Shown piece by piece: positions 35,661 to 44,635 of a DNA stretch of 64,000 nt. Where the stretch lies: positions 1-64,000 of the forward strand of contig JAFMDF010000001.1 in assembly GCA_017857395.1 (NCBI GenBank), written 5' to 3'. A model generated the notes under the pieces. The model had not been told where the DNA came from. It saw nothing but the letters and a program-made list of their open reading frames with translations, and ran no database searches. Source of the stretch: Bacteroidota bacterium (GTDB lineage Bacteria > Bacteroidota > Bacteroidia > Chitinophagales > Saprospiraceae). The position numbers and the translations under genes are program-made. Positions within the stretch are counted from its first letter, which is position 1. Every line of letters starts with the position of its first letter.

Positions 35661-35725
35661 AGTTTTAAGATTACTAAGTACCTAGTGTTAAATAATTACC
35701 ATTTTTGAGGAGGCTATTTTTTCGT

Positions 35726-35751
35726 TATGCAAAGCAAAAATTCTTTGCATA
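35726..35751. other. Short inverted repeat in the 35661-35913 gap
   Basis: TATGCAAAG (35726-35734) pairs exactly with CTTTGCATA (35743-35751). A-rich and T-rich flanks can extend it loosely. It may be a terminator for the SH3-like gene or an operator; neither is well supported. Confidence 0.4.
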
Positions 35752-35913
35752 GCACCGTTACGGAAATAATTTTTAATGCCGCAGAACGGAAAAAGAGTCT
35801 GTCATAAAATGTGTCTATTATTTGATATTAGGTACTTAAATTGAACGGGGTTTTTATTTTAGACAAAAATAAGGAACTATTAGTCACTTAAAAAGTATTG
35901 GCGCTATCCTTAA

Positions 35914-37194
35914 CTATTCCTTTTTTGTAAGAATAGTATTACTTTCTGCAATTTTAATGCTTAAAAAGTTGGTGTCTAAGGTCCAATCTTGCTTATTTAA
36001 AGGAGGGTTTTTATAAAAAAGATTGAGGATACTGGCATGTTCTCCTCCCTGAAATTGAACATCTTTTGCATGAATGTAGCCATAATTTCCGTTTGGAGAT
36101 TGCACATATAAATAAGGAATAATTTTTTTTTGCCCTCTTTGGGTAATTATTTTTTCAAAATGCTGGACTACTTTTAAAGTTGTTGCGGGTGCTAATTTTT
36201 CTATTACTTCACTTAAATAAGTTGGCTCAGATCGAAGAAATCCTTTTTCTGGTATTAATGTACCTTCAATAACTGTTCGACTTTCTTCGTATAAGGATTG
36301 ATAAGTTTGTGTTGCTTCTTGCCAAACAAAAGAATAGGTGACATATTCCAAACATTTTTCGTTCGCCTTATCTAATTCCTTTGGTGTTAACATAAGACTA
36401 TAATCCGCACAAGCCAAATAATCTACATAAGCCACTCGAATGGTTTTTTCGTCAATTTCTATAAATTTGAATAAGGCAGGCGAAGGTTCTCTTGATGCAT
36501 AAGTCAACTCCATTTGTTCTTCAAATACTTTAGTAATAGACCCTGCTTGAAAGGAAAATATTTCTACTACTCTATTTTCTAGACGGCTATCGGTATCAAA
36601 ATTACTTTTTAAAAATAATAATTCTGGAACATTATCTGCGGTCAAATCTTGTAAAATAAATGTTTGCAATTCACTTTGCCCCATAGCACTTTCTCCTGCA
36701 AACTGGATATGATAAGATTTCCCTAAACTACTGGTTAAAACTAGGTAATATTCTTTATATATTGGATTTAAATAATCGTCTTCATGGAAATTATCTTTGC
36801 CTTCAATACCTGCAATCCAAACGGTAGTGGCTACTAAATCATCTGAAAAATTAAATTTCCGTAAATGAAAATTACTTAAAGTAGACGGAACCATTGCTGT
36901 AGGTAGAATGACCGCTAAACCATCTCCATATACCCAACCTATTTTATCATCAGGCGCTTTTACTTGGTACCATTTAAATTTCTGATTTTGTGCTTCATCT
37001 TCATGCTCAAAACGAGTCTCTTCAAGAACCTCAAAGAGCGTTCCTTCTTCATAAAAAATATTGGAATGGGCAAAAAAGGAAGAATCAGGATAGAGGATAA
37101 CTTTATTCAAAGCCGTACCAGGCCTTGAAGATAAGGTTTGCCCTTGCAACCAAAAGGAAAGACATAAGCAGATATATAGGGGAAAAAGCCGCAA
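35914..37194 (-). CDS. Exported protein with bacterial SH3-like domains
   Basis: A 426-residue protein with signal peptide MRLFPLYICLCLSFWLQGQ. Residues ~25-95 resemble a bacterial SH3 (SH3b) fold: EGTLFEVLEETRFE, KFKWYQVKAPDDKIGWVYGDGLAV. A second, weaker SH3-like stretch is near the C-terminus (LRSEPTYLSEVIEKLAPATTLKVVQ, then NGNYGYIHAKDVQF). Between them lies a large beta-rich region of unknown type, with LFLKSNFDTDSRLENRVVEIFSF. SH3b domains often bind cell-wall peptides, so a cell-envelope role is plausible. The start codon lies close to the 37218 repeat. Confidence 0.75.
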   Translation of the reverse strand: MRLFPLYICLCLSFWLQGQTLSSRPGTALNKVILYPDSSFFAHSNIFYEEGTLFEVLEETRFEHEDEAQNQKFKWYQVKAPDDKIGWVYGDGLAVILPTAMVPSTLSNFHLRKFNFSDDLVATTVWIAGIEGKDNFHEDDYLNPIYKEYYLVLTSSLGKSYHIQFAGESAMGQSELQTFILQDLTADNVPELLFLKSNFDTDSRLENRVVEIFSFQAGSITKVFEEQMELTYASREPSPALFKFIEIDEKTIRVAYVDYLACADYSLMLTPKELDKANEKCLEYVTYSFVWQEATQTYQSLYEESRTVIEGTLIPEKGFLRSEPTYLSEVIEKLAPATTLKVVQHFEKIITQRGQKKIIPYLYVQSPNGNYGYIHAKDVQFQGGEHASILNLFYKNPPLNKQDWTLDTNFLSIKIAESNTILTKKE

Positions 37195-37217
37195 ATTATT
37201 GGGATTAAAGTTACATT

Positions 37218-37282
37218 CAGTTGTCTGTTGTCGGTTGTCAGTTCAAGTTGATTAAAAACTGATAACGGATAACAAACAACTG
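37218..37282. repeat. Word-repeat palindrome, GTTATCGGTT family
   Basis: The left block repeats GTTGTC words (CAGTTGTCTGTTGTCGG...CAGTT), and the right block repeats the complementary words AACTGATAACGGATAACAAAC. Compare 59731-59809. It lies between the divergent SH3-like and Bax-inhibitor genes; the rest of that 404-bp gap shows nothing else I recognise. Confidence 0.7.
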
Positions 37283-37598
37283 ATAGACTAACTTATAAAT
37301 TTAGAATTTAATAATATATAAGCCACAACCATGCCGTTTTAGAACGTTATAAATACATAGTTTAGCGTGATTTTTAATAATTTTTAAAAAGAATGACAAT
37401 TATTGGTCGAACAAAATTAAGCGACTAGCGATTAAAGAGATGTCGTCGGTATACAAAGTGGGGAAATAAATGTTTTTTTAAAGAGATTTGCTTACTTTTA
37501 TAGTAATAATTGAAAGTTCCATAAAACTTTAAGTCGTGACTAATTCTTTTTCTAGCGTCTTAAAGTTGTATTTATTAATACTCAAAATTTTAATCGAA

Positions 37599-38336
37599 AT
37601 GAATTTAGACAGATTGAATAAATCTAATAATCCAATGATTAAGGAGGAAGTCCTTAGAGAGAACATGACTAATAACCGTCAAGAAGTAATGACGGTACAA
37701 GGTGGTGTAAATAAATCGTTTCTCCTTTTTGGTGTTTTATTAATGACTTTTTATGTAGGATATGCTTCACCAAGTCCATTATTTATGTACGGTGGAATGA
37801 TAGGTGGTTTTATCGTTAGTATTATTGCTTCTAGAGATTTAAAGCGATCTAATATATGGGCGCCTCTTTTTGCAGGTCTTTATGGATTGGCGATAGGCGC
37901 AATTTCTAATTATTATAATGCTAGATTTGATGGCATTGTTTTCCATGCAGTTACGATAACTTTTGCTATTTTCTTTACGATGTTGACCTTGTTCAAATCA
38001 GGTTTAATTACGGTGACGGAGAAATTTAGAAGTATTATTATGATGGCAACGGGAGCAATTATGCTGTTGTATATCGTTAGCTTTGTATTGAGCATGTTCT
38101 CTATTAACATGCCATTCTTGCACGAACAATCTATGATGGGTATTGGTATTAGTGGCGTAATTGTAGTGATTGCCTCTTTAAAATTATTGGTTGACTTCGA
38201 TAATTTTGAAAAAGGAGAGCAATTTGGCTCGCCAAAATACATGGAATACTACATCGCTATGGGCTTATTGTTTACCATGATTTGGTTGTATACAGAGATT
38301 CTTTGGTTGTTGTCTGCTGTAATGAGTGGAGACTGA
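37599..38336 (+). CDS. Bax inhibitor-1/YccA family membrane protein
   Basis: A 245-residue inner-membrane protein with seven likely transmembrane helices in the BI-1/YccA (DUF4870-unrelated, Bax1-I) pattern; examples are FLLFGVLLMTFYVGYA, LFMYGGMIGGFIVSII and MGIGISGVIVVIASLKLLVDF. The acidic helix end LVDFDNFEKGEQFGSP and the last helix ILWLLSAVMSGD are family-like; the aspartates in this position form the pH-sensing pair of BI-1 proteins. The start is the ATG at 37599, which gives MNLDRLNKSNNP; an upstream in-frame start at 37536 would add a hydrophobic leader and is disfavoured. Role: calcium or ion leak and envelope stress, by family. Confidence 0.9.
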   Translation: MNLDRLNKSNNPMIKEEVLRENMTNNRQEVMTVQGGVNKSFLLFGVLLMTFYVGYASPSPLFMYGGMIGGFIVSIIASRDLKRSNIWAPLFAGLYGLAIGAISNYYNARFDGIVFHAVTITFAIFFTMLTLFKSGLITVTEKFRSIIMMATGAIMLLYIVSFVLSMFSINMPFLHEQSMMGIGISGVIVVIASLKLLVDFDNFEKGEQFGSPKYMEYYIAMGLLFTMIWLYTEILWLLSAVMSGD

Positions 38337-38358
38337 TTTTAAAGACTGAATCAATAAA

Positions 38359-38390
38359 AAAGCCTGCTTCATTTTAATGGAGCAGGCTTT
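38359..38390. terminator. Bidirectional terminator between convergent genes
   Basis: AAAGCCTGCT (38359-38368) pairs with AGCAGGCTTT (38381-38390), with further inner pairing. An A-run precedes and T's follow. It separates the Bax-inhibitor gene from the ABC permease gene. Confidence 0.8.
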
Positions 38391-38396
38391 CTTAGT

Positions 38397-40853
38397 TTAT
38401 TCCTCCCTCAAAGCCTGAATAGGATTCTCCACGGTAGCCTTAAAAGTCTGCAAATAAATGGTTCCAATCAATAAACTAAACACTAAGGTAATCGCCACTA
38501 AATAAACTAAAGGTGAAATTTCAATATGGTAAGCAAAATTCTGTAACCATTCTGAAATCCATTGATAACTTATTGGAATGCCGATTAAAGTTGCAATCAG
38601 TAAAATCCATAAATATTCCTTACCAATCAGCATGGTTAAATTCGTTAAATCGGCACCAATAACTCTCCGAATGGCTAATTCCTTAGAGCGAGTTTTTAAA
38701 GCATAAGCCACTAAGCTAACCAAGCCCATAAAGGAAATTAAAATGGCGATAAAGGATAGTGTACTTAATAATTGTAATTGTACCCTATCTTGCTGATAAA
38801 GCTTATTAAATAACTCATCGAGAAAAGCATATTCTAAGGCATAAGGGAATAAATCATTCCAGACTGTTTCAATACCCGCTATCGTCTTTTCTAAATTTGC
38901 TGTTTCTACTTTGATTAGAATATTCGACATCCAGATAGGTTCTACGGTTAAAACTAGAGGGTCTACTTTATTGCGTAAAGATTCTTGGTGGTAATCTTTG
39001 ATAATGCCTGTGACTGGACCATAAGCTAATTCGAAATTACCAATAGACCAATTGATTTGCTGACCTATGGCTTCAGCTGGCGTATTCCAACCAAGCTGTT
39101 TCATTGCCGTTTCATTGATTAAATATTTCCTCGGTTTTCCCTTTAAATAACTTTGCGGTGTCAATTCCTCATTATAAATAGGCGGCTTTCCTAAGATTTC
39201 ATTGGTTGTAAAATTTTCTCCCGCCAACATTTCTATCTGCATCATTTCAATAAAATCAGGGTCAATAATTTGCACATCCATCATAGGAACTTCGTCCGTT
39301 TCGCTATTTTTTCCTTGAATGCGTACAGGGCCAACATCTCTGATTTCACTCGAAGGCATTTGCATACAAGCCGTTACCTCACTTACGCCTGCAATCTCTT
39401 TTAACCTGTTTTTAAAAGTGAGGTAATTATCGGTTATTTGACTCGGGACTTCTGGAATACCAATAATTTGTTCTGACTTTAGTCCTAAATTTTTATGATT
39501 GATATAATTGAATTGCTGATATGCCATCATCGCACTTCCAATTAAAATAATGGTCGCACTAAATTGAATGGCAATCATGACTCTTTTAACATTGATTTTA
39601 TTGGTCTGCTTTTTCATTGACCAATTATTTCCTTGCTTAATGATTTGTAGAATTTTAATCGAGTTTGCTACCAAAGCGGGAAGAATGCCAGCTAGTAAAC
39701 CACTTAAAAGAGCGATGCCTAATAAGCCAAGTATAAAATAATTGGTAGGCGGTAAAATGGATATACCTGTCAAATTACTAAAAATAGGGAAGGCGAAAAA
39801 AGCTAATAAACCACCAAAAAATAATGCGACTAAACTATAGATAATCGTTTCTGTAAAAGAGAAGAGGACTAAATTACTTTTAGTAGCGCCCAAAACTTTT
39901 CGTACGCCAATTTCCTTGCCTCGACTCATTGCCAAAGCAGCACTCAAATTCGCAAAATTGACCAAAGCGATTATCCATACAAATAAACCGACCCAGAAAA
40001 ATATTTTAATATATAATCCTTCGCCATTAGGTTTAATTTCTCTAGCAAGATTGGATTGTAAATGAATGTCTTTTAAAGGCTGAAAATCATAGGCTATAGT
40101 AGATGTACTTTCTGGGGGGAGAAAATTACTTAGAAAGTCAGGCATCTTTGCATTGATATCTGCTATCGTTGTTCCCTTTGCCAATAGGGTATAAACATAA
40201 GCCCAACCAGAACGAGCTGCTTCATTTGGAAAAGAGAATAGCATTTCTATGGGCAAATGTGTATTAACAGGAACATCTTTTATCACCCCCGTTACGCTAT
40301 AAGTTGTTTCTGTTTCAGAATTATTTCCAGTAACCATTAGTTCTTTTCCAACAACATCTAAAGTGGCAAAATATTTTTTAGCAATGGTTTCAGTTAAGAC
40401 AATCGCATTGGGCTTAGCCAATGCAGTCTTTGGGTTTCCTGCTAAAAATGGTAAGGTAAATACCTCAAAAACGTCCGCATCGGTGATATAAGCATGTTTG
40501 GGTTTAAATCGTTGGTCACCAATACGAATGTACTTTTGTTCTTTATTTTGAAAACGAATTAATTTTTCAATTTCAGGGATTTCATTGGGTAACTCATTAA
40601 TATAAGCTGAAGGTATTCTGGCAAAATGGGCGTTAAACCCATTTTGTGCCGTAAAATTATAAGTTGGGCGATAAATCCGATTGGCGTTTTCATGAAAAGC
40701 CTCATAAGTGGTTTCCTGATGTAAATAGGCAATCACTAAGATTAGAGTGGCAAAAGCGATAGATAAGCCTAGAATATTTAAACTACCATATTGCCAATTT
40801 TTACGGAAATTTCGAAGGGCGCTTTTGGTGGCTATAGAAATGTGATTGAACAT
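38397..40853 (-). CDS. ABC transporter permease, FtsX/MacB type (818 aa)
   Basis: A large inner-membrane permease with two FtsX modules. The N-terminal helix (LNILGLSIAFATLILVIAY) is followed by a periplasmic MacB_PCD-like domain, then helices around residues 285-390 with the motif GKEIGVRKVLGATK. A second helix and periplasmic domain begin near 425, and the last three helices contain KELAIRRVIGADLTNLT. Duplicated FtsX modules in one chain of about 800 residues are typical of Bacteroidota permeases that export antimicrobial or lipid substrates. No ATPase gene is adjacent, so its partner must be encoded elsewhere. It is divergent from a LytTR regulator (172-bp gap), which may control it. Confidence 0.92.
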   Translation of the reverse strand: MFNHISIATKSALRNFRKNWQYGSLNILGLSIAFATLILVIAYLHQETTYEAFHENANRIYRPTYNFTAQNGFNAHFARIPSAYINELPNEIPEIEKLIRFQNKEQKYIRIGDQRFKPKHAYITDADVFEVFTLPFLAGNPKTALAKPNAIVLTETIAKKYFATLDVVGKELMVTGNNSETETTYSVTGVIKDVPVNTHLPIEMLFSFPNEAARSGWAYVYTLLAKGTTIADINAKMPDFLSNFLPPESTSTIAYDFQPLKDIHLQSNLAREIKPNGEGLYIKIFFWVGLFVWIIALVNFANLSAALAMSRGKEIGVRKVLGATKSNLVLFSFTETIIYSLVALFFGGLLAFFAFPIFSNLTGISILPPTNYFILGLLGIALLSGLLAGILPALVANSIKILQIIKQGNNWSMKKQTNKINVKRVMIAIQFSATIILIGSAMMAYQQFNYINHKNLGLKSEQIIGIPEVPSQITDNYLTFKNRLKEIAGVSEVTACMQMPSSEIRDVGPVRIQGKNSETDEVPMMDVQIIDPDFIEMMQIEMLAGENFTTNEILGKPPIYNEELTPQSYLKGKPRKYLINETAMKQLGWNTPAEAIGQQINWSIGNFELAYGPVTGIIKDYHQESLRNKVDPLVLTVEPIWMSNILIKVETANLEKTIAGIETVWNDLFPYALEYAFLDELFNKLYQQDRVQLQLLSTLSFIAILISFMGLVSLVAYALKTRSKELAIRRVIGADLTNLTMLIGKEYLWILLIATLIGIPISYQWISEWLQNFAYHIEISPLVYLVAITLVFSLLIGTIYLQTFKATVENPIQALREE

Positions 40854-41025
40854 AAAATTGATATTTCGGTGATTATCCCATAAAGTTAACTTATTCTACT
40901 TTTTTTACGAGCGAAAGAAGGGTTAAGTAGGTGAATGAAAAGTTAATATGGTTTAACTTAGCCCCAAATTTTAGCCAAAGCGGGAAATTTATTATTTTGA
41001 CCACTCCTAAAAATGCAGCAAATTT

Positions 41026-41835
41026 ATGTCTACCATTCCTCTCAATCACCACTACAAAGACCATCTATTATTAGGTGCTGCAGTTGGTTTTTGGTTGGTG
41101 TTTTTCTTGATTTTTATTGTGCCTTTTGACATTATCGAATTTAATTTTGCGGAGAAAATCTATTTGATGCCCCCTTATGGTTTTTTCTTTTTAGCTAGTT
41201 ATTTATCGGCTGTTTTTTTACAAGAAAAAATTTATCAACATTGGAAACGCTGGAATCTCTGGTTAGAAATAGGAGTAATCGTTTTTACTTGTATTTTAAA
41301 TCTTTTCCTAACTTATTTTTATTACACCTTACCCTTTAATAATGGCTATTTTAGTTTGATACTTTTTATTCGATTGGTTTATAAACCGATTGCTACGCTA
41401 ACTATTTCTTTACTTGTTTTTGGTCGGTTATTTATTAATCGACAAACAACTATTACTAGGATAAAAACCTTGCCTGTAGATAAAATAACCTTGGTCGGCG
41501 AGAATAAAAATGATGCATTACAAATTGAACCGAGTCAAATTATTTGTATTTCTAGCGCTCATAATTATGTGGAAGTCTTTTATCAACAAAAAGGTACAAT
41601 CAATAAACACTTGATCCGAAATTCTTTAAAGAAAGTCGCTCTAGATTTAGATTTTTTGCTGCAAGTTCATCGTTCTCACCTGATTAATCCTGATTATATT
41701 ATCAAGTGGTTAGATAATAAAACTTTATTGGTTGATGAAAAAAGGATTCCTGTTTCTAAGACTTATCGAACGGCTGTCATTCAGCATCTAATTTCCATAC
41801 CTAAAACCGCCCATTTAGTACCTAAAGGAGAATAA
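41026..41835 (+). CDS. Membrane-anchored LytTR-family transcriptional regulator
   Basis: A 269-residue regulator with four hydrophobic helices in the N-terminal half (about 18-40, 48-66, 78-100, 107-130), and a LytTR DNA-binding domain at about 160-262 (ALQIEPSQIICISSAHNYVEVFY, HLIRNSLKKV, LDFLLQVHRSHLINPDYI, RIPVSKTYR). It has no receiver domain, so it is not a response regulator; the membrane part presumably senses the signal. The divergent neighbour is an FtsX-type permease and the next gene is a lipoprotein serine hydrolase, 69 bp downstream of its stop. Autoregulation or control of either neighbour is likely by analogy. Confidence 0.9.
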   Translation: MSTIPLNHHYKDHLLLGAAVGFWLVFFLIFIVPFDIIEFNFAEKIYLMPPYGFFFLASYLSAVFLQEKIYQHWKRWNLWLEIGVIVFTCILNLFLTYFYYTLPFNNGYFSLILFIRLVYKPIATLTISLLVFGRLFINRQTTITRIKTLPVDKITLVGENKNDALQIEPSQIICISSAHNYVEVFYQQKGTINKHLIRNSLKKVALDLDFLLQVHRSHLINPDYIIKWLDNKTLLVDEKRIPVSKTYRTAVIQHLISIPKTAHLVPKGE

Positions 41836-41904
41836 AGGCAGTTTCTGCGGATATTTTCGGGCTAACTTGTGAAAAAATCATTCTTTTATATCAAACACCC
41901 GAAG

Positions 41905-43566
41905 ATGAAAAAAAATAAAATTAGCTTTTTAGTAATTGCTTGTTTCCTATTTTGGACTGCCTGTTCGGAACCCGAAGCACCTCTAATACTTAATCATGGA
42001 AAAATTCATAATGATATTCATCAAAGAAGTATTGGTAAACTTGCCTTTTTTCAGGAATATATTCCCGTCGACCAATTAACTGAAAAAGATTTTATAGAAA
42101 CGGCTATTTTAGGAGAGGACAAACGCTTGTTTATGCGTATTTTTTTAGAACATACACAAACCCATTACCTACAAGAACTAGCCCCTGAATTAAAACCCAA
42201 TCAGTTATGCAAAAAAGGGAATTGGCAATTGACTTTTTATTTAGATGGCAAACAAATTTATCAGGAAAATATTAACCCAGGCGCAGGAGGTTGTGCTTAT
42301 CGGAATGAACAAACCATTATTGGCGTGCCATTGGCCTTTGGGGAAGAGATGGAACATTGGGGCGAATTTGTTTGGCTAAAAATGCTCAAAAGAGGGAAAG
42401 GAGAGAAAATATTAGCGACAGGTAAACACGATATGAAAATTGAAATTCGACCTTATATTAATGTAGACGAAGTTAAGGTTGGTAAAATTGTCGCACAAGG
42501 TACCATCAACCTAAAGAAAGATATCATTGATGTGTCACCAGCGGCAATTGTCTATCAAGCTATTCAATCGACGGATGATTGGATGGTTTCAGAAGCAGTT
42601 TTTGATAAAGAAAAAATTGTAGCACTCAATAAAAAAATTGCTCAGCGTGATTTTAAAAAAGTCACCAGTATTGTTGTGATTAAAGAAGGAGAATTATTAC
42701 TTGAAGAATATTTTAATCATACTAATAGAAATACCTTACATGACACCCGTTCTGTAGGGAAATCATTTGCTTCTACTTTGGCAGGAATTGCTATAGCCGA
42801 AGGACATTTAACGGATGAACAAATGACGCTAGGGCAAATTTTTGATGTTAAAAAGTATCAAAATTACGACGAGCGAAAAGCTGATATTCAATTAAAAGAT
42901 TTGATGATGATGAGTTCTATTTTAGCAGCATCAGATAACGATATGAAATCCGCAGGACAAGAAGAAAAAATGTATCCCACTGATAATTGGATGCAATTTG
43001 GTTTGGATTTGCCTATTGATGAAGCAAAGGTAAAACAAGCAGTATTTGATTATAGCTCAGTGAGTAGTGTTTTAGTTGGCGGAGCAGTACATCAATTAGT
43101 TCCTAATGGGCTTGAAAAATATTTATTAGAGAAGGTTTTTGAACCCTTAGGTATTGAAGATTATCGGTTTCAATATACGCCTCAAAAAGTGCTAAACACA
43201 GCAGGTAGCATTCAACTCAATTCCTTAGATTTAGCGAAATATGGACAGTTGTATAAGAACCAAGGTCAATGGAATGGTCAACAAATTATTGCTAAAAATT
43301 GGGTGAAAAAAACGCTTTCTCCGCTTGTTCCAAATGGACAAACGGATAGTGATGGTTACGGTTATTTCTTTTGGCATAAGACTTATGAAGTGGATGGAAA
43401 AATCTATCCTTGTGCTTATGCTTCGGGTAATGGCGGTAATAAGCTTATCATTTTTGAAAATTTACCGATTGTTATTGTGATTACCGCAACGGCTTACGGG
43501 AAACCTTATGGGCATTTTCAAGCTGATCAAATCGTTCAAGATTATTTGCTACCTGCGGTCTTATAG
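41905..43566 (+). CDS. Serine hydrolase lipoprotein (beta-lactamase fold) with N-terminal extension
   Basis: The ATG at 41905 gives a lipoprotein signal MKKNKISFLVIACFLFWTAC; an upstream TTG at 41869 would add 12 residues. The C-terminal ~320 residues are a class C/penicillin-binding-like serine hydrolase: the SxxK motif is S283-VGK286 in DTRSVGKSF, the second motif Y-S-S lies in FDYSSVSSVL, and the third is GNGGN near the end. The preceding ~230 residues are an unrecognised domain with paired cysteines (PNQLCKKGNWQ, AGGCAYRN). It may be a peptidoglycan-related DD-peptidase or an esterase. It probably shares a transcript with the LytTR gene and is closed by a strong terminator. Confidence 0.88.
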   Translation: MKKNKISFLVIACFLFWTACSEPEAPLILNHGKIHNDIHQRSIGKLAFFQEYIPVDQLTEKDFIETAILGEDKRLFMRIFLEHTQTHYLQELAPELKPNQLCKKGNWQLTFYLDGKQIYQENINPGAGGCAYRNEQTIIGVPLAFGEEMEHWGEFVWLKMLKRGKGEKILATGKHDMKIEIRPYINVDEVKVGKIVAQGTINLKKDIIDVSPAAIVYQAIQSTDDWMVSEAVFDKEKIVALNKKIAQRDFKKVTSIVVIKEGELLLEEYFNHTNRNTLHDTRSVGKSFASTLAGIAIAEGHLTDEQMTLGQIFDVKKYQNYDERKADIQLKDLMMMSSILAASDNDMKSAGQEEKMYPTDNWMQFGLDLPIDEAKVKQAVFDYSSVSSVLVGGAVHQLVPNGLEKYLLEKVFEPLGIEDYRFQYTPQKVLNTAGSIQLNSLDLAKYGQLYKNQGQWNGQQIIAKNWVKKTLSPLVPNGQTDSDGYGYFFWHKTYEVDGKIYPCAYASGNGGNKLIIFENLPIVIVITATAYGKPYGHFQADQIVQDYLLPAVL

Positions 43567-43598
43567 TAATAATTATTTAAAAGAAGTATTTGAGTGTT

Positions 43599-43634
43599 AA
43601 AAGGGCTTTATTGTAAGAAATAAAGCCCTTTTTT
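43599..43634 (+). terminator. Terminator of the serine hydrolase gene
   Basis: A perfect 14-bp stem (43599-43612 with 43619-43632, loop of 6) followed by T's, 32 bp after the stop codon. Confidence 0.85.
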
Positions 43635-43695
43635 ACGTAGATTGCAGGGGTGTTTTATTTTTTAGTAAGAACTTACTAAAAAAAATATTTTGATT

Positions 43696-43968
43696 TATAG
43701 CGCTAGGTTCGCCCAAAATTAGTTAATAAAATAAAATATTATCAAAATAATATTTTGATTTATGTTTAAAATGCAGAATTTTATTTATTTTAAATAAACT
43801 CTTTTCAGGTTATTATTTTAGGGTTAAAAATAATATTTTAATTATATTTATTTAATAAAAATAAATACGAACAAAATACTGTTTTAAAGATAAAAATACT
43901 TTTAATACAGAATATTATTTCGTGTAATTTATGTATTAATCAAAAATTTGAGCGAACCTAGCGTTATA
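43696..43968. mobile_element. AT-rich element with 24-bp terminal inverted repeats (MITE-like)
   Basis: The left end TATAGCGCTAGGTTCGCCC (43696-) and the right end, read in reverse complement (43968-43945), match at 21 of 24 positions. The interior is about 225 bp of very AT-rich DNA, without an open reading frame. Just outside and inside the left end, AATATTTTGATTTAT occurs twice (about 43684 and 43748). The right end overlaps the promoter region of the TetR gene. No target-site duplication is obvious. It may be a non-autonomous transposable element, or two distant operators. Confidence 0.5.
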
Positions 43969-43980
43969 GTAAGCCTTTAC

Positions 43981-43988
43981 TATATTTG
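43981..43988 (+). promoter_or_regulatory. Candidate -7 element for the TetR gene
   Basis: TATATTTG fits TAnnTTTG, 24 bp before the TTG start. The expected -33 region is occupied by the right inverted repeat of the element at 43696-43968. Confidence 0.5.
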
Positions 43989-44011
43989 AAGGAAATTAAT
44001 ATAGCTAAATT

Positions 44012-44632
44012 TTGAATAAAACTAAAAAACGAATACTAGAGACGACCATCCGTCTTTTCAATAGGGATGGATTTGCTAATGTAAGCTTACCCTTAATTTC
44101 TAGAATAGTAGATATCAGCTTAGGGAATTTAACTTATCATTTTCACAAGAAAGAAGATTTAATCGAAAGTATTTATGCTTTATTCCAAGAGGAATTAGCC
44201 ATTATTACCAAAGATTATAAGAAACTTTCAGACTTAGGTGAAATGGATCGACAGTTAAGAGATTTTTATGTTTTTCAACAGCGTTTTCAATTTTTTTATC
44301 TGGATTTATTAGAGATAGAACGTGCTTTTCCAATTATTGCGGCAAAACACCAACCCCATATTGAAGGGCAAATTAATGGATTAGCTAAAAGCTTTAATTA
44401 TAATGTGGAGATTGGGAATTTAGTGGAACAAGATAATCCAATTATCTATCAGCATTTAGGCCAACAATTTTGGATGAATACCGTCTTTTGGTTGATGCAA
44501 TTAGCGGTTAGAGGTAAATCAGGGACAGTTGATGAAATGGCACAAGCTGCTTGGTTATTAGTCTTACCCCATACAACAGAAAAAGGAAGAACAATCTTTG
44601 AAAATATTTTTAACATGGAAAAAATAAGTTAA
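44012..44632 (+). CDS. TetR/AcrR-family transcriptional regulator
   Basis: A 206-residue one-component regulator. The N-terminal helix-turn-helix is typical: ILETTIRLFNRDGFANVSL, then ISRIVDISLGNLTYHFHKKEDLIESIY at about 20-52. The C-terminal ligand domain is not informative. The start is a TTG at 44012, preceded by a purine-rich GAAGGAAATT. Its stop is separated from the sterol-desaturase gene by 3 bp, so the two are cotranscribed and the regulator probably controls this lipid enzyme, and itself through the promoter just upstream. The ligand may be a fatty acid or sterol-like molecule (inference). Confidence 0.92.
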   Translation: MNKTKKRILETTIRLFNRDGFANVSLPLISRIVDISLGNLTYHFHKKEDLIESIYALFQEELAIITKDYKKLSDLGEMDRQLRDFYVFQQRFQFFYLDLLEIERAFPIIAAKHQPHIEGQINGLAKSFNYNVEIGNLVEQDNPIIYQHLGQQFWMNTVFWLMQLAVRGKSGTVDEMAQAAWLLVLPHTTEKGRTIFENIFNMEKIS

Positions 44633-44635
44633 AAA

